Source: an uncultured Bacteroidota bacterium (GTDB lineage: Bacteria; Bacteroidota; Bacteroidia; Bacteroidales; P3). Taken from it: a stretch of 32,270 bases of DNA. The notes under the pieces were generated by a model. It was not told where the DNA came from and searched no databases. It saw only the letters and a program-made list of their open reading frames with translations. Every line of letters begins with the position of its first letter. Position 1 is the first letter of the stretch. Positions 1-7,677 of this stretch are shown one piece after another. A program made the translations under genes and the position numbers. The stretch covers positions 1 to 32,270 of the forward strand of contig CACZUZ010000029.1 of assembly GCA_902784465.1 (NCBI GenBank), read 5' to 3'.

Positions 1-268
1 CACTATGTATGTCTTCTTCAAGATGCTGGGCTTCCACGTGGAGGTGGAGCGGCACACCAGCCGCGGGCGCATCGACGCCGTGATGCAGACCAAGGACTAC
101 GTCTACATCATCGAGATAAAGACGGACCAGTCGGCCGACATTGCCCTGCAGCAAATCGAAGAAAAGGGCTACGCCACTCCCTTCGCTGCCGACCCACGCC
201 GCCTTATCCGCATCGGCATCAACTTCAACACCCGTCACCGCTGCATCGACGACTGGAAGGTGGTGTGA
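1..268 (+). CDS. PD-(D/E)XK nuclease-domain protein, C-terminal fragment (5' end outside window)
   Basis: The reading frame is open to the left edge, so only the C-terminal ~88 residues are present. Counting from the ATG at position 5, they show the PD-(D/E)XK core: Asp24 in GRIDAV, then Glu37 and Lys39 in IIEIK, followed by a helix with a Gln (ALQQIEEKGYA). In Bacteroidales this arrangement is the usual C-terminal domain (PDDEXK_9 type) of predicted AAA-ATPase proteins of about 500-580 residues. That family carries the domain downstream of an AAA-ATPase-like domain, and its cellular role is not settled. The ATPase half cannot be seen here, so the full architecture is inferred. The gene is convergent with the gene at 392-1330. 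Confidence 0.75.
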   Translation, partial: TMYVFFKMLGFHVEVERHTSRGRIDAVMQTKDYVYIIEIKTDQSADIALQQIEEKGYATPFAADPRRLIRIGINFNTRHRCIDDWKVV

Positions 269-360
269 TTGTTTGGGTTTACAAAAGGATAGCATAACCA
301 TCACATTCTCGCCCTTGTCCCTTTCACTTTGGTAATGCACAAGTTCTTAAGCATTAGAGA

Positions 361-384
361 GGGGTTCATCGTGTAACGGACCCC
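361..384. other. Possible short RNA hairpin in the convergent gap 269-391
   Basis: GGGGTTC and GGACCCC flank a 10-base loop. On plus-strand RNA this gives seven pairs with one G-U. No T-run follows, so it is not a classical terminator. It lies between two converging genes. The rest of 269-391 shows no gene or other signal that I recognise. Confidence 0.25.
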
Positions 385-391
385 ATCACCG

Positions 392-1330
392 TCATCGTTG
401 ACTAATGTGATGAGACTTGAAACCATTATCATTCGCACACAAGTCTGCTCTGCGCGATTCCAAAGCTCCACTGGAGCTTGTACCACCTTGGCCAATCGTT
501 TCTTGAGGATTTAGTATTTCTCCAAGGGTAAAAGACGGCTTATAGATGGCAGGCCTCTTTTCAAACTCGTTGCAGATCATCTGTTTCTTGCCTTCAAGGT
601 TTTGGTGCAGAAAGCGGGATGCCTCCGTCGTGTCTTTCCACTGACGTTTCTCGGGCCATTTCTTGTACTCGTGGTATTCCTGCTCCGTGAGGAGGTAAAA
701 TTCGCGCTCTTCTTTGTTGCGACTGGGATAGCCGTAAGCGATGCTGTATATCTTGCCTACGTTGTATTCCCGACTCAATGCTCTTTCGAAATAGCCGAGC
801 AACAGTGGGATGCCCTCATATAGAACCTTCTCGCACACGAAATCGCGGGCATCGAACTGGAGGGCATTGACACCCTTCTCCCTTACCAAATCCTTCTGCA
901 TCTCGTTCTCAACCTCGTCTATCTGGCAGTCATAGAAGCTTTCGACTGCGGTGGTGAGCAAACGGCAGAAACGCTCAGCATTGTGGTGCCTGCCCGTGAT
1001 GGTGTTCACCGTATAGTCACGGTTCTCGATGAAGCTTTTGCACTCGTCGGGATAGAAGGAGTTGTGGATAAACGAGACCTCTTTCCCTTCACGCAAGATG
1101 ATAGCCATAGGCTCGTTTGGATGGCAGCTGAATGTATAGCGGTCACCCTTGAATATCATTATCAGCTCACGGTTCTCGAAATATAGTTTGCGATTGTCAT
1201 CCTGCCATACAACCTTGTCGTCGAGAAACAGCGGTTCATTCCCATCCTTCTCGGTCTTAATCTCAGAATCCGACTTACACTCGGGTATCGATTGATGCCT
1301 ATGACCTTGATTTATCATTCCATCTAGCAT
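392..1330 (-). CDS. Hypothetical protein, 312 aa, not recognised
   Basis: I do not recognise this family. The frame is open for 312 codons, with an ordinary mixed composition, a charged N terminus, no signal peptide and no membrane segment, so a soluble cytoplasmic protein is likely. The middle part (about residues 40-270) has alternating hydrophobic and charged stretches that look like a folded domain. The last ~35 residues are different, being rich in Ser, Gly and Arg (GGTSSSGALESRR). They overlap a second open minus-strand frame (301-495), so the native C terminus is uncertain. The start may be the ATG at 1330 or the one four codons later. A period-7 array and the korB terminator lie just upstream, so it is probably transcribed on its own. 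Confidence 0.55.
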   Translation of the reverse strand: MLDGMINQGHRHQSIPECKSDSEIKTEKDGNEPLFLDDKVVWQDDNRKLYFENRELIMIFKGDRYTFSCHPNEPMAIILREGKEVSFIHNSFYPDECKSFIENRDYTVNTITGRHHNAERFCRLLTTAVESFYDCQIDEVENEMQKDLVREKGVNALQFDARDFVCEKVLYEGIPLLLGYFERALSREYNVGKIYSIAYGYPSRNKEEREFYLLTEQEYHEYKKWPEKRQWKDTTEASRFLHQNLEGKKQMICNEFEKRPAIYKPSFTLGEILNPQETIGQGGTSSSGALESRRADLCANDNGFKSHHISQR

Positions 1331-1364
1331 TTTAACTTAAAATGTAAAACGTATAACGTAAAAA
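1330..1364. repeat. Period-7 degenerate array, GTTTTAC type (minus-strand sense)
   Basis: Units start at 1330, 1337, 1344, 1351 and 1358. The best are GTAAAAC, GTATAAC and GTAAAAA on the plus strand, which read GTTTTAC-like on the minus strand. The array fills the space between the start of the gene at 392-1330 and the korB terminator, and merges with the terminator A-run. The same heptamer family recurs at 10289-10316 in the other orientation. Confidence 0.6.
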
Positions 1365-1402
1365 ACGGTGACACAAGAGTTGTCGCCACTCGTATCACCG
1401 TT
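1360..1402 (-). terminator. Rho-independent terminator after korB
   Basis: The arms AACGGTGA (1364-1371) and TCACCGTT (1395-1402) pair perfectly over eight bases, with a further GAGT/ACTC pair inside. On the minus strand the hairpin runs directly into six T residues. It lies about 62 bases past the korB stop and should end the korAB transcript. Confidence 0.8.
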
Positions 1403-1419
1403 CAATGTAGGAAAGAAGT

Positions 1420-1465
1420 GAGAATTGAGAGATTCTAAATTCTCAATTATCAATTCTCAATTCAT
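1420..1465. repeat. Period-7 array (AATTCTC) with inverted copy at the korB stop codon
   Basis: Units AATTCTC, AATTATC, AATTCTC and AATTCAT start at 1438, 1445, 1452 and 1459, and the last one runs into the korB stop codon. An inverted copy (GAATTGAGA, 1422-1430) pairs with TCTCAATTC at 1455-1463. The resulting AT-rich hairpin has no T-run, so the stronger terminator at 1360-1402 is the likelier end signal. Confidence 0.6.
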
Positions 1466-2496
1466 CACACTTCCCAAGTGTCGCCGCTATTGAGCAGGTC
1501 GTCGACACATTTGTATTTGCCATTGGCCATCTGCTCGTCCATCTGATCCTCATACAGCTGGGTGTAGGAGGTCTTCTTGACGTTGCGGATAACGCCGAGG
1601 GCAACGGGAAGGTCGCCACCCATGTGGGCAAGCATCATGTGGATGCCGGTATCCTCGATGGTCTCGTCATGAACCATGATATCGTCGATGGTGATACCGT
1701 TCTCGCCGATGGTTACGCTCTCGAGCTGACGGCCGTTGAAGCGGAGACCCTTGTTTTTCTCCTTGCCGTAAATCATGGGCTTGCCATGCTCGAGAACGAT
1801 GGTGCGGTCGTCGCGGACAGCGCGGTCGGTGATGGCGGCATGGGTCTTATCGTTGAAGATCATGCAGTTCTGCAGAACCTCGACGACAGAAGCGCCGTCA
1901 TGCTGTGCGGCATGGGTCATGACTTCGGTGGTGAGGGCGGGGACGCAGTCGAGGGTACGGGCGAAGAATGTGCCCTGGGCACCCATTACAAGCTCACCGG
2001 GATTGAAGGGATAGTCTATAGTACCATAGGGAGAGGTCTTGGTGACCTGGCCGAACTTGGTGGTGGGGCTGTACTGGCCCTTGGTGAGACCATAGATTTC
2101 GTTGTTGAAGATGGTGATGTTCAAGTCCTGGTTACGACGGATGGCATGGATGAGGTGGTTGCCACCAATAGCCATCGAGTCACCGTCACCCATGTTGACC
2201 CACACGCTGAGGGCGGGATTGGCAAGCTTGACGCCAGTGGCGATGGCGCAAGCACGGCCATGGATGCTGTGGAAACCGTAGGTGTCCACATAATAAGGAA
2301 TACGGCTGGAGCATCCGATACCCGACACCATGACGACGTTCTCCTTCTTGGTGTGCGTCTTTGGGAAGGTGTTGAGCAGCGAAGAAAGGATGGCGTGGTC
2401 GCCGCAACCGGGACACCATTTCACCATCTGGTCGCTGGTGAAATCAGCCTTTGTATATTCTATGTCCGTTTTCGGAACAAAATGTCTTTCACTCAT
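1465..2496 (-). CDS. korB: 2-oxoacid:ferredoxin oxidoreductase, beta subunit
   Basis: This is the thiamine-diphosphate-binding subunit of a 2-oxoacid:ferredoxin oxidoreductase, which converts a 2-oxoacid (probably 2-oxoglutarate) plus CoA to the acyl-CoA, CO2 and reduced ferredoxin in the anaerobic cytoplasm. The 343 residues contain CPGCGDH (Cys28, Cys31), Cys62 in GIGCSSR and Cys211 in LQNCMIF, which fit the four ligands of the single [4Fe-4S] cluster of two-subunit enzymes. The thiamine/Mg motif is GDGDSMAIGGNH (103-114) followed by NN at 131-132. The length is normal for the family. It lies 60 bases after korA on the same strand, so the two form an operon. Substrate choice between 2-oxoglutarate, pyruvate and branched-chain acids cannot be decided from sequence by eye. 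Confidence 0.93.
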   Translation of the reverse strand: MSERHFVPKTDIEYTKADFTSDQMVKWCPGCGDHAILSSLLNTFPKTHTKKENVVMVSGIGCSSRIPYYVDTYGFHSIHGRACAIATGVKLANPALSVWVNMGDGDSMAIGGNHLIHAIRRNQDLNITIFNNEIYGLTKGQYSPTTKFGQVTKTSPYGTIDYPFNPGELVMGAQGTFFARTLDCVPALTTEVMTHAAQHDGASVVEVLQNCMIFNDKTHAAITDRAVRDDRTIVLEHGKPMIYGKEKNKGLRFNGRQLESVTIGENGITIDDIMVHDETIEDTGIHMMLAHMGGDLPVALGVIRNVKKTSYTQLYEDQMDEQMANGKYKCVDDLLNSGDTWEV

Positions 2497-2513
2497 GATA
2501 TTTAATTTTTTAT

Positions 2514-2555
2514 TCTAGATGCTCTAGACATTCTAGATTATCTAGAGGTTCTAGA
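2514..2555. repeat. Period-9 array of five TCTAGA palindromes between korA and korB
   Basis: TCTAGA occurs at 2514, 2523, 2532, 2541 and 2550, exactly nine bases apart. The four three-base spacers are TGC, CAT, TTA and GGT. The array occupies most of the 60-base korA-korB gap and ends just before the korA stop codon. A second array of the same design is at 10323-10373, and the two share the 17-mer TTCTAGATTATCTAGAG. Confidence 0.9.
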
Positions 2556-2556
2556 T

Positions 2557-4395
2557 TTAACCAATTAAACTATTAAAACATTCTTTCAACTCGCCAACCT
2601 CGAAGGGCAGACCCATGATTTTGTTGTACTGGCTCATGGGGCATTCGGGGAACTTGGTACGGAGATAACCTGCAAACTGGCCGTTGTTGAGCTCGCAGAC
2701 GACAATCTTCTTGTATTTGCGGAGGATGTCGCCAGTGTTCTTAGGCAACGGGCAGATGTAGTTGAAATGAGTGTAAGCCACTTTCTTGCCTTCGTTGTTC
2801 ATCTCCTCGACGGCGAGGGTGAGGGCTCCGGAGGTGCCACCCCAACCGACAACGAGCAGGTCGGCGTCGGGATTGCCGGTGACTTCCTGGTCGGGGATGT
2901 AGTTGGCTACGCGGTCAACCTTCTCCTGGCGGTTTTTGGTCATGAGGGCGTGGTTCTCGGGATCGGTGCTGAGAGGACCGTCGGGACATTTCTCAAGACC
3001 GCCGACACGGTGACGCAAGCCTTCCATGCCGGGAAGTGCCCATTCGCGAGCGTAGGTCTCGGGGTCGCGGCGGAAAGGACGGTAATTGGGATCGTTGGGC
3101 TTTGCCAGACGCGGGGTGATGGCGGGCAGGTCGGCAACCTTGGGGATGCGGAAGAGCTGCGAACCATTGCCGAGATAACCGTCGGTGAGCAGGATGACGG
3201 GAGTCATGTGCTCGAGGGCAAGCTTGGCAGCGGTGTAGGCCCAGTAGAAGCAGTTGGCGCTACTGCTGGCTGCAACGACGATGAGGGGAGCCTCACCGTT
3301 GCGGCCATAGAGAGCCTGTGCGAGGTCGCTCTGCTCGGTCTTGGTGGGCAGACCCGTCGAGGGGCCGCCACGCTGTACGTCGACAACGACGAGCGGGAGC
3401 TCGGTCATGACGGCGAGACCAAGGGCTTCGCTCTTCAGCGAGAGTCCGGGACCCGAAGTAGAGGTGCAAGCCAGGGCACCGGCAAAAGAGGCACCGATGG
3501 CGGAGCAAATGCCGGCAATCTCGTCCTCGGCCTGGAAGACGCGGGCACCAAGCGATTTGTGCTTTGCCAACTCAACCATGACGTCGGTGGCAGGGGTGAT
3601 AGGATAGCTGCCCAGGAAGAGGCGGCGACCGCTACGCTCGCTGGCAGCGAGGAGACCCCATGCGGTAGCGACGTTACCAGTGATGTTGCGATAACGACCC
3701 TTCTCCATCTTGTCGGCATGTGCGACCTCGAAAATGTGCGAATGCATCACTTCCAGCTTGTCGGCATATTCGTAACCTTCTGTGAGGACAGCCTTGTTAA
3801 GCTCAACAACAGCAGGTTTCTTTGCGAACTTGCGCTCCAGATAGGCAAAGGTCTTCTCGAGGGTCTTGTGGGTGGCGTAGAAGATAATGCCGAGGGCAAA
3901 CATGTTGCGGCTCTTGTCGGCAGTCTTCTTGTCCACGCCCTTGTCCACACCAATCTTCTCGGTGAAAGAAGTGATGGGAGCCTTGATGATGGTGTAGGCT
4001 CGTTCAAGTTCGTCGGTAAAGGGATTCTCCTTGTAACCAGCCTTCTCCATAGCCTCGTCGGTAAAGGTGTCGATGTCAACAATAACTGTGGCACCCTTCT
4101 TGGCCCATTTGAGCTGCGACTTGAAGGCGGCGGGATTCATGGCGACAAGGATGTCGCATTTGTCGCCCGAGCTGTAGATGTGGTTTCCCACATGCACTTG
4201 GTAGCCCGAAACACCGGCGATGGTGTTATGCGGGGCTCGGATTTCAGCGGGATAGTCTGGGAATGTGGCGATGTCGTTGCCTGTGAGGGCACTGGCGTCG
4301 GAGAACAGCGTACCTGACAGCTGCATACCGTCGCCCGAGTCACCAGCAAATCGGATAACAAGGTCATCCTTATTAACAATCTGATCTTGTGACAT
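2557..4395 (-). CDS. korA: 2-oxoacid:ferredoxin oxidoreductase, fused gamma-alpha subunit
   Basis: This is the partner of korB. The 612 residues are a fusion of the gamma domain and the alpha domain. The gamma domain is N-terminal, roughly residues 1-190, starting VIRFAGDSGDGMQLSG. The alpha domain runs from about 240, with the YPITPATDVMVELA segment typical of the pyrimidine-binding domain, an ISGPGLSLK-like stretch (TSTSGPGLSLKSE) and the C-terminal transketolase-like domain. The length fits fused subunits (about 580-630 residues). No separate ferredoxin-like delta subunit gene is adjacent, which fits the two-subunit type. It is first in the operon, with a promoter-like box about 44 bases upstream. 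The start ATG is the only reasonable one, since the gamma domain begins a few codons later. Confidence 0.93.
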   Translation of the reverse strand: MSQDQIVNKDDLVIRFAGDSGDGMQLSGTLFSDASALTGNDIATFPDYPAEIRAPHNTIAGVSGYQVHVGNHIYSSGDKCDILVAMNPAAFKSQLKWAKKGATVIVDIDTFTDEAMEKAGYKENPFTDELERAYTIIKAPITSFTEKIGVDKGVDKKTADKSRNMFALGIIFYATHKTLEKTFAYLERKFAKKPAVVELNKAVLTEGYEYADKLEVMHSHIFEVAHADKMEKGRYRNITGNVATAWGLLAASERSGRRLFLGSYPITPATDVMVELAKHKSLGARVFQAEDEIAGICSAIGASFAGALACTSTSGPGLSLKSEALGLAVMTELPLVVVDVQRGGPSTGLPTKTEQSDLAQALYGRNGEAPLIVVAASSSANCFYWAYTAAKLALEHMTPVILLTDGYLGNGSQLFRIPKVADLPAITPRLAKPNDPNYRPFRRDPETYAREWALPGMEGLRHRVGGLEKCPDGPLSTDPENHALMTKNRQEKVDRVANYIPDQEVTGNPDADLLVVGWGGTSGALTLAVEEMNNEGKKVAYTHFNYICPLPKNTGDILRKYKKIVVCELNNGQFAGYLRTKFPECPMSQYNKIMGLPFEVGELKECFNSLIG

Positions 4396-4438
4396 TTTAA
4401 TATGTTTTACTTGTTTGTTTATTAACGTTTAGAAAGTG

Positions 4439-4446
4439 CAAAAATA
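4439..4446 (-). promoter_or_regulatory. Bacteroidetes-type -7 box for korAB
   Basis: On the minus strand this reads TATTTTTG, matching TAnnTTTG, 44 bases before the korA start in an AT-rich 113-base gap (4396-4508). No convincing TTTG -33 element was found at the expected distance, so the call rests on the -7 box and its position. Confidence 0.45.
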
Positions 4447-4508
4447 CAATTTTTTTTCAAATAATTAACATTTTGCGGAAATAAGTTACAAAATAGTTAT
4501 CAACCATA

Positions 4509-5936
4509 CTATGCGAATAGAGCACGGAAGGCATCCTCGATAACTGATACTTCGACAATATCTATGCCGAATCGTTTCTTGTTGAGGCTACGAGCATTGT
4601 ATTTGGAGACGAAAATCTTCTCAAAACCAAGGCGGTCGGCCTCGGCGATGCGATGCTCGACCCGTCCCACTGAACGCACCTCGCCGCTCAGTCCCATCTC
4701 GGCAGCGAAACAGTAGCGTGGCGATATGGGTATGTCGACATTGGACGAGAGTATGGAGCAGGCCACTGCAAGGTCTATGGCTGGGTCGCTGACACGTATG
4801 CCACCAGCTATATTGAGGAAGACATCCTTTGCTCCCAGCTTGAAGCCACAGCGCTTCTCGAGGACGGCAAGCAGCATCGACAGGCGACGGAAATCGAAGC
4901 CGTTGGCGTTGCGCTGTGGAGTGCCGTATACGGCAGTGGAGACAAGCGACTGGACTTCGATAAACATAGGCCTCACGCCCTCCAGCGTGGCGGCGATGGC
5001 GCACCCGCTGAGATTCTCATCTCGCTGCGAGAGAAGAAATTCCGATGGATTTGCCACCTCACGTAGTCCGTCTCCGTGCATCTCAAAGATGCCTATCTCG
5101 GCTGTGGAGCCAAAACGGTTTTTGAGGGAGCGGAGCAGACGGTAGCCATAATTGCGGTCGCCCTCAAACTGCAACACACAGTCGACAATGTGCTCCATCA
5201 CCTTGGGACCGGCAAGGTTGCCGTCCTTGGTGATATGGCCAACAAGCAGCACTGGCACACCGCTCTCTTTCGCATAGCGCTGGAACTCAGTCGTGCATTC
5301 TCGTATCTGAGAGATGCTGCCAGCCGAAGAGTCGATGGTCTCAGTGCAGATGGTCTGGATGGAGTCGACAATGAGAAGGTCGGGCTTTATGGCTTCAACG
5401 TGTTCCATAATGCGTTGTGTGACAGTCTCCGACACTACATAGCAATCCGTAGAGAATCCGTTCGCTCCCTGACGGTCGCGTTCGGATTCTCTCCATTCTC
5501 CGTTCTTCGTTCTCCGTTCTCCGTTCAACCTGTCAGCTCGCATTTTAATCTGTTGCTCACTCTCTTCTCCGCTGACATATAGTATTTTGCAATTGGGGAT
5601 GGAAAGGGCTGTCTGTAGCAGAAGCGTCGATTTCCCGATGCCTGGTTCGCCACCCAACAGCAACAGGGAACCTGGCACAATGCCACCTCCTAGCACTCGG
5701 TCGAATTCGCCGCATAGCGTCGGAATACGTTTTGTCTCGCTAGTGCTTACTTCGTGTATCAGCTTCGGTTTTGAAACATTCGATTGGGAATATGTCTTTG
5801 CCTTTGAGCTTGTTGCAGCCTGAATAACCTCTTCCGAGAATGTGTTCCATTTGCCACATTCAGGGCACTTGCCTAGCCAAGAGCTTGACTGGTAGCCACA
5901 ATTGCTGCAGAAGAAATAGGTCTTTGCTTTTGCCAT
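4509..5936 (-). CDS. radA: DNA repair protein RadA, with an extra ~20-residue insertion
   Basis: RadA is a RecA-like ATPase and branch-migration helicase that helps process recombination intermediates. The order of parts is standard: a C4 zinc finger (CSNCG 10-14 and CPECG 24-28), Walker A GEPGIGKS (96-103), Walker B LLIVDS (187-192), the RadA-specific KNRFG (272-276) and a Lon-like C-terminal domain. The 475 residues are about 20 more than usual. The excess sits between RADRL (133-137) and the SET segment (169-171), about residues 138-160, in a very polar stretch with no hydrophobic core. The DNA there is a 7-base tandem repeat plus an inverted repeat, so it looks inserted in frame. The gene is last in a tight minus-strand run, 11 bases after the thioesterase gene. 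Confidence 0.93.
   Translation of the reverse strand: MAKAKTYFFCSNCGYQSSSWLGKCPECGKWNTFSEEVIQAATSSKAKTYSQSNVSKPKLIHEVSTSETKRIPTLCGEFDRVLGGGIVPGSLLLLGGEPGIGKSTLLLQTALSIPNCKILYVSGEESEQQIKMRADRLNGERRTKNGEWRESERDRQGANGFSTDCYVVSETVTQRIMEHVEAIKPDLLIVDSIQTICTETIDSSAGSISQIRECTTEFQRYAKESGVPVLLVGHITKDGNLAGPKVMEHIVDCVLQFEGDRNYGYRLLRSLKNRFGSTAEIGIFEMHGDGLREVANPSEFLLSQRDENLSGCAIAATLEGVRPMFIEVQSLVSTAVYGTPQRNANGFDFRRLSMLLAVLEKRCGFKLGAKDVFLNIAGGIRVSDPAIDLAVACSILSSNVDIPISPRYCFAAEMGLSGEVRSVGRVEHRIAEADRLGFEKIFVSKYNARSLNKKRFGIDIVEVSVIEDAFRALFA
5452..5526. repeat. In-frame insertion in radA: inverted repeat plus period-7 tandem repeat
   Basis: TTCTCCG-type heptamers start at 5496, 5503 (TTCTTCG), 5510 and 5517, with TTC following. 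Next to them, GAGAATCCG (5452-5460) and CGGATTCTC (5483-5491) form a 9-bp inverted repeat, extended inwards by CGC/GCG after a two-base mismatch. Together they encode the extra polar residues (about 138-160) of RadA. Confidence 0.8.
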
Positions 5937-5947
5937 GGACAGTGTGT

Positions 5948-6349
5948 TTATTGAATGATACTCTGGGATTTGCTATAGCCAACCCCCGTCGTATGGCAGA
6001 CGAGCCGTCCTTCCTGGTTGGTCACGCGTGCTTCGACGGAAGGCACCTTGGAATGGTCGGAAATCCAGATGGCTTCGGCTCGCAACACATCACCCTCTTT
6101 GGCACTTGATACAAAAATAATGGTGTAGCTGATGCTAAACGTTAGCTGTCCCTTGAAGTTCATCAGTGCAGCCATGGCCAAGTCGGTCAACGTAAACAGT
6201 GCCCCACCCTGGCATACCTTGCCGGCATTGAGGTGGTTGGGCGTAACCGCCATCTCTGCCACAGCATGTTGAGCGTCGACTTCGGCAATCACGCAACCGG
6301 TATTGGCAGCAAACCGGTCGGTGGTATTTAAAAGTTCCTTTATGTTCAT
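5948..6349 (-). CDS. PaaI-type hotdog-fold thioesterase
   Basis: This is a 133-residue single hotdog domain, likely an acyl-CoA thioesterase of the PaaI/YbgC-like superfamily, acting in the cytoplasm on an unknown acyl-CoA. The helix motif NAGKVCQGGALFTLTDLAMAAL (residues 41-62) matches the family pattern Asn-x-x-Gly-x-x-His-Gly-Gly followed by an acidic residue (Asp56). The usual His of HGG is Gln here, seen in some members but worth noting for activity. The frame is open 22 codons further upstream, to 6415, but that would overlap the M28 peptidase gene and add residues unlike the family. The ATG at 6349, eight bases after the peptidase stop, is therefore chosen. It is in one run with radA downstream. 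Confidence 0.82.
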   Translation of the reverse strand: MNIKELLNTTDRFAANTGCVIAEVDAQHAVAEMAVTPNHLNAGKVCQGGALFTLTDLAMAALMNFKGQLTFSISYTIIFVSSAKEGDVLRAEAIWISDHSKVPSVEARVTNQEGRLVCHTTGVGYSKSQSIIQ

Positions 6350-6357
6350 CGGTGCAA

Positions 6358-7674
6358 TTACAGTGACAAAGAGGAAATCAAAGTGACATAGTTGAGATAG
6401 TTTTCGAGTCCACAACGCTCGCAGGTGTCGAGTGGGTCGTGGTAACCGCCGTAGCGTTGTCCCATGCTGAGGATGAAAATTGCCGGTATTTCCTTGCTGA
6501 AGTACCAGTGGTCGCTGTTGGGACGGTTTTCGCGACGGCGTATCTCGGGTGCAATCTGAAGGGCGGCGTTGAGTTTTTCAAGGCGTTCCACAAAATGGGT
6601 GGTCTTGGGGTCATTGGCATTGAAAACCATGATGCCTTCATTGCCACCACAGAACATGTCGATATTGATCATTAGGCGAACCTTGGAAAAGTCGAAGACT
6701 GGGTGTTCGGCGGCATATTTGGAGCCTCTAAGGCCTGCCTCCTCGCCACTGAAAAAACAGAATACGGTGGTGTAGTGGGGCTTTGAACGAGCCGTCTCGT
6801 GTGCCAGGTCGAGCAGGGTTGCAACGCCGCTGGCATTGTCGTGGGCACCATAGAAAACAATGGAGTCACCCATCGTGCCCAGGTGGTCGTAGTGGGCTGA
6901 ATAGACAATCATTGTATCCACTTCACCAGGCACATAGCCGTAGATGTTCTGTGTTTCATAACGGGGATGGAACTGGGTAAAGAAATAGCAATCCAGTGTT
7001 TTGGCATTGCTGGGCATCTCTGCGGCCAGCATCTCGATGTAGGCATAGCCATGCTCAATGTCGGTGCCGGCTGGCGAATAGGTGGAAAGTTCGTTCACGC
7101 CCACGATGATTCCTTTGGAATTGAATGGGTTGCGTCGTTTCATGTCTTGGATGATATTGACGGTGATGCTTTTCTGCTCCTCATCTTTCGGCGAAAACTT
7201 TGCAAAATCGATATAGACAAAAGATTCGTCAAGACGGCCTTGGTATTTGTTGAGGAATTTCTTGAACAGTTTGGCATCAATCAGCGTCTCGCAAGGGACC
7301 TGGACTATGGGGTATTCGCCCCACGACGACTTCGACCAAGCAGGAATACGATAATGGGTGTATGGTATAAGTTTTTTGTTGTCAACCTTGACAGAGACAG
7401 GACCTTCCATGGAGTGTACGCTGAAGGTGTAGGGTTGGTAGTAGTTCTCTGTCAGCGGTTGTAGTTTCAGTCGTTTCAGCTCGTTACGGATGTAATCGGC
7501 AGCAATGCTGTCGCCTCGGAACGAATAGCCCCGGCCTTTCATCCTCGGCGAGGTGAGTTGACGCAACGTATGGCGCATATAGATGGTGTCCTGTGCGTTC
7601 AGTTGGTTTGCCAGCTGGAATTGACAGCTGACAGTCAATACAATAAACAGTATTGCTTTTAATGTTCTTTTCAT
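6358..7674 (-). CDS. Secreted M28-family zinc metallopeptidase
   Basis: This is a 438-residue exported aminopeptidase-like protein. An N-terminal signal peptide (about residues 1-28, hydrophobic AILFIVLTVS then LNAQ) points to the periplasm or outside. The C-terminal half is the M28 catalytic domain with all expected zinc ligands: His261 (SAHYDH), Asp279 (GAHDNASG), Glu312 next to the catalytic base Glu311 (FSGEEAGLRGS), Asp339 (NIDMF) and His412 (GGYHDP). The middle region (about 90-240) is an unassigned insert, common in Bacteroidales M28 proteins. Three bases separate it from the upstream carrier gene, which suggests shared use of peptides or amino acids. The exact substrate is unknown. 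Confidence 0.88.
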   Translation of the reverse strand: MKRTLKAILFIVLTVSCQFQLANQLNAQDTIYMRHTLRQLTSPRMKGRGYSFRGDSIAADYIRNELKRLKLQPLTENYYQPYTFSVHSMEGPVSVKVDNKKLIPYTHYRIPAWSKSSWGEYPIVQVPCETLIDAKLFKKFLNKYQGRLDESFVYIDFAKFSPKDEEQKSITVNIIQDMKRRNPFNSKGIIVGVNELSTYSPAGTDIEHGYAYIEMLAAEMPSNAKTLDCYFFTQFHPRYETQNIYGYVPGEVDTMIVYSAHYDHLGTMGDSIVFYGAHDNASGVATLLDLAHETARSKPHYTTVFCFFSGEEAGLRGSKYAAEHPVFDFSKVRLMINIDMFCGGNEGIMVFNANDPKTTHFVERLEKLNAALQIAPEIRRRENRPNSDHWYFSKEIPAIFILSMGQRYGGYHDPLDTCERCGLENYLNYVTLISSLSL

Positions 7675-7677
7675 ATA

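Noticed and set aside
1624-2505. A 293-codon open frame on the plus strand opposite korB.
   Set aside because: Same reason: korB on the other strand has all cluster and cofactor motifs, and this frame has none.
2514-2555. The TCTAGA array as a CRISPR-like repeat.
   Set aside because: Units of six bases with three-base spacers are far too short, and no cas gene is present.
2767-4317. A 516-codon open frame on the plus strand opposite korA.
   Set aside because: It is the mirror of a real, strongly conserved gene with high G+C third positions. Its residues are low in complexity and match no family that I know.
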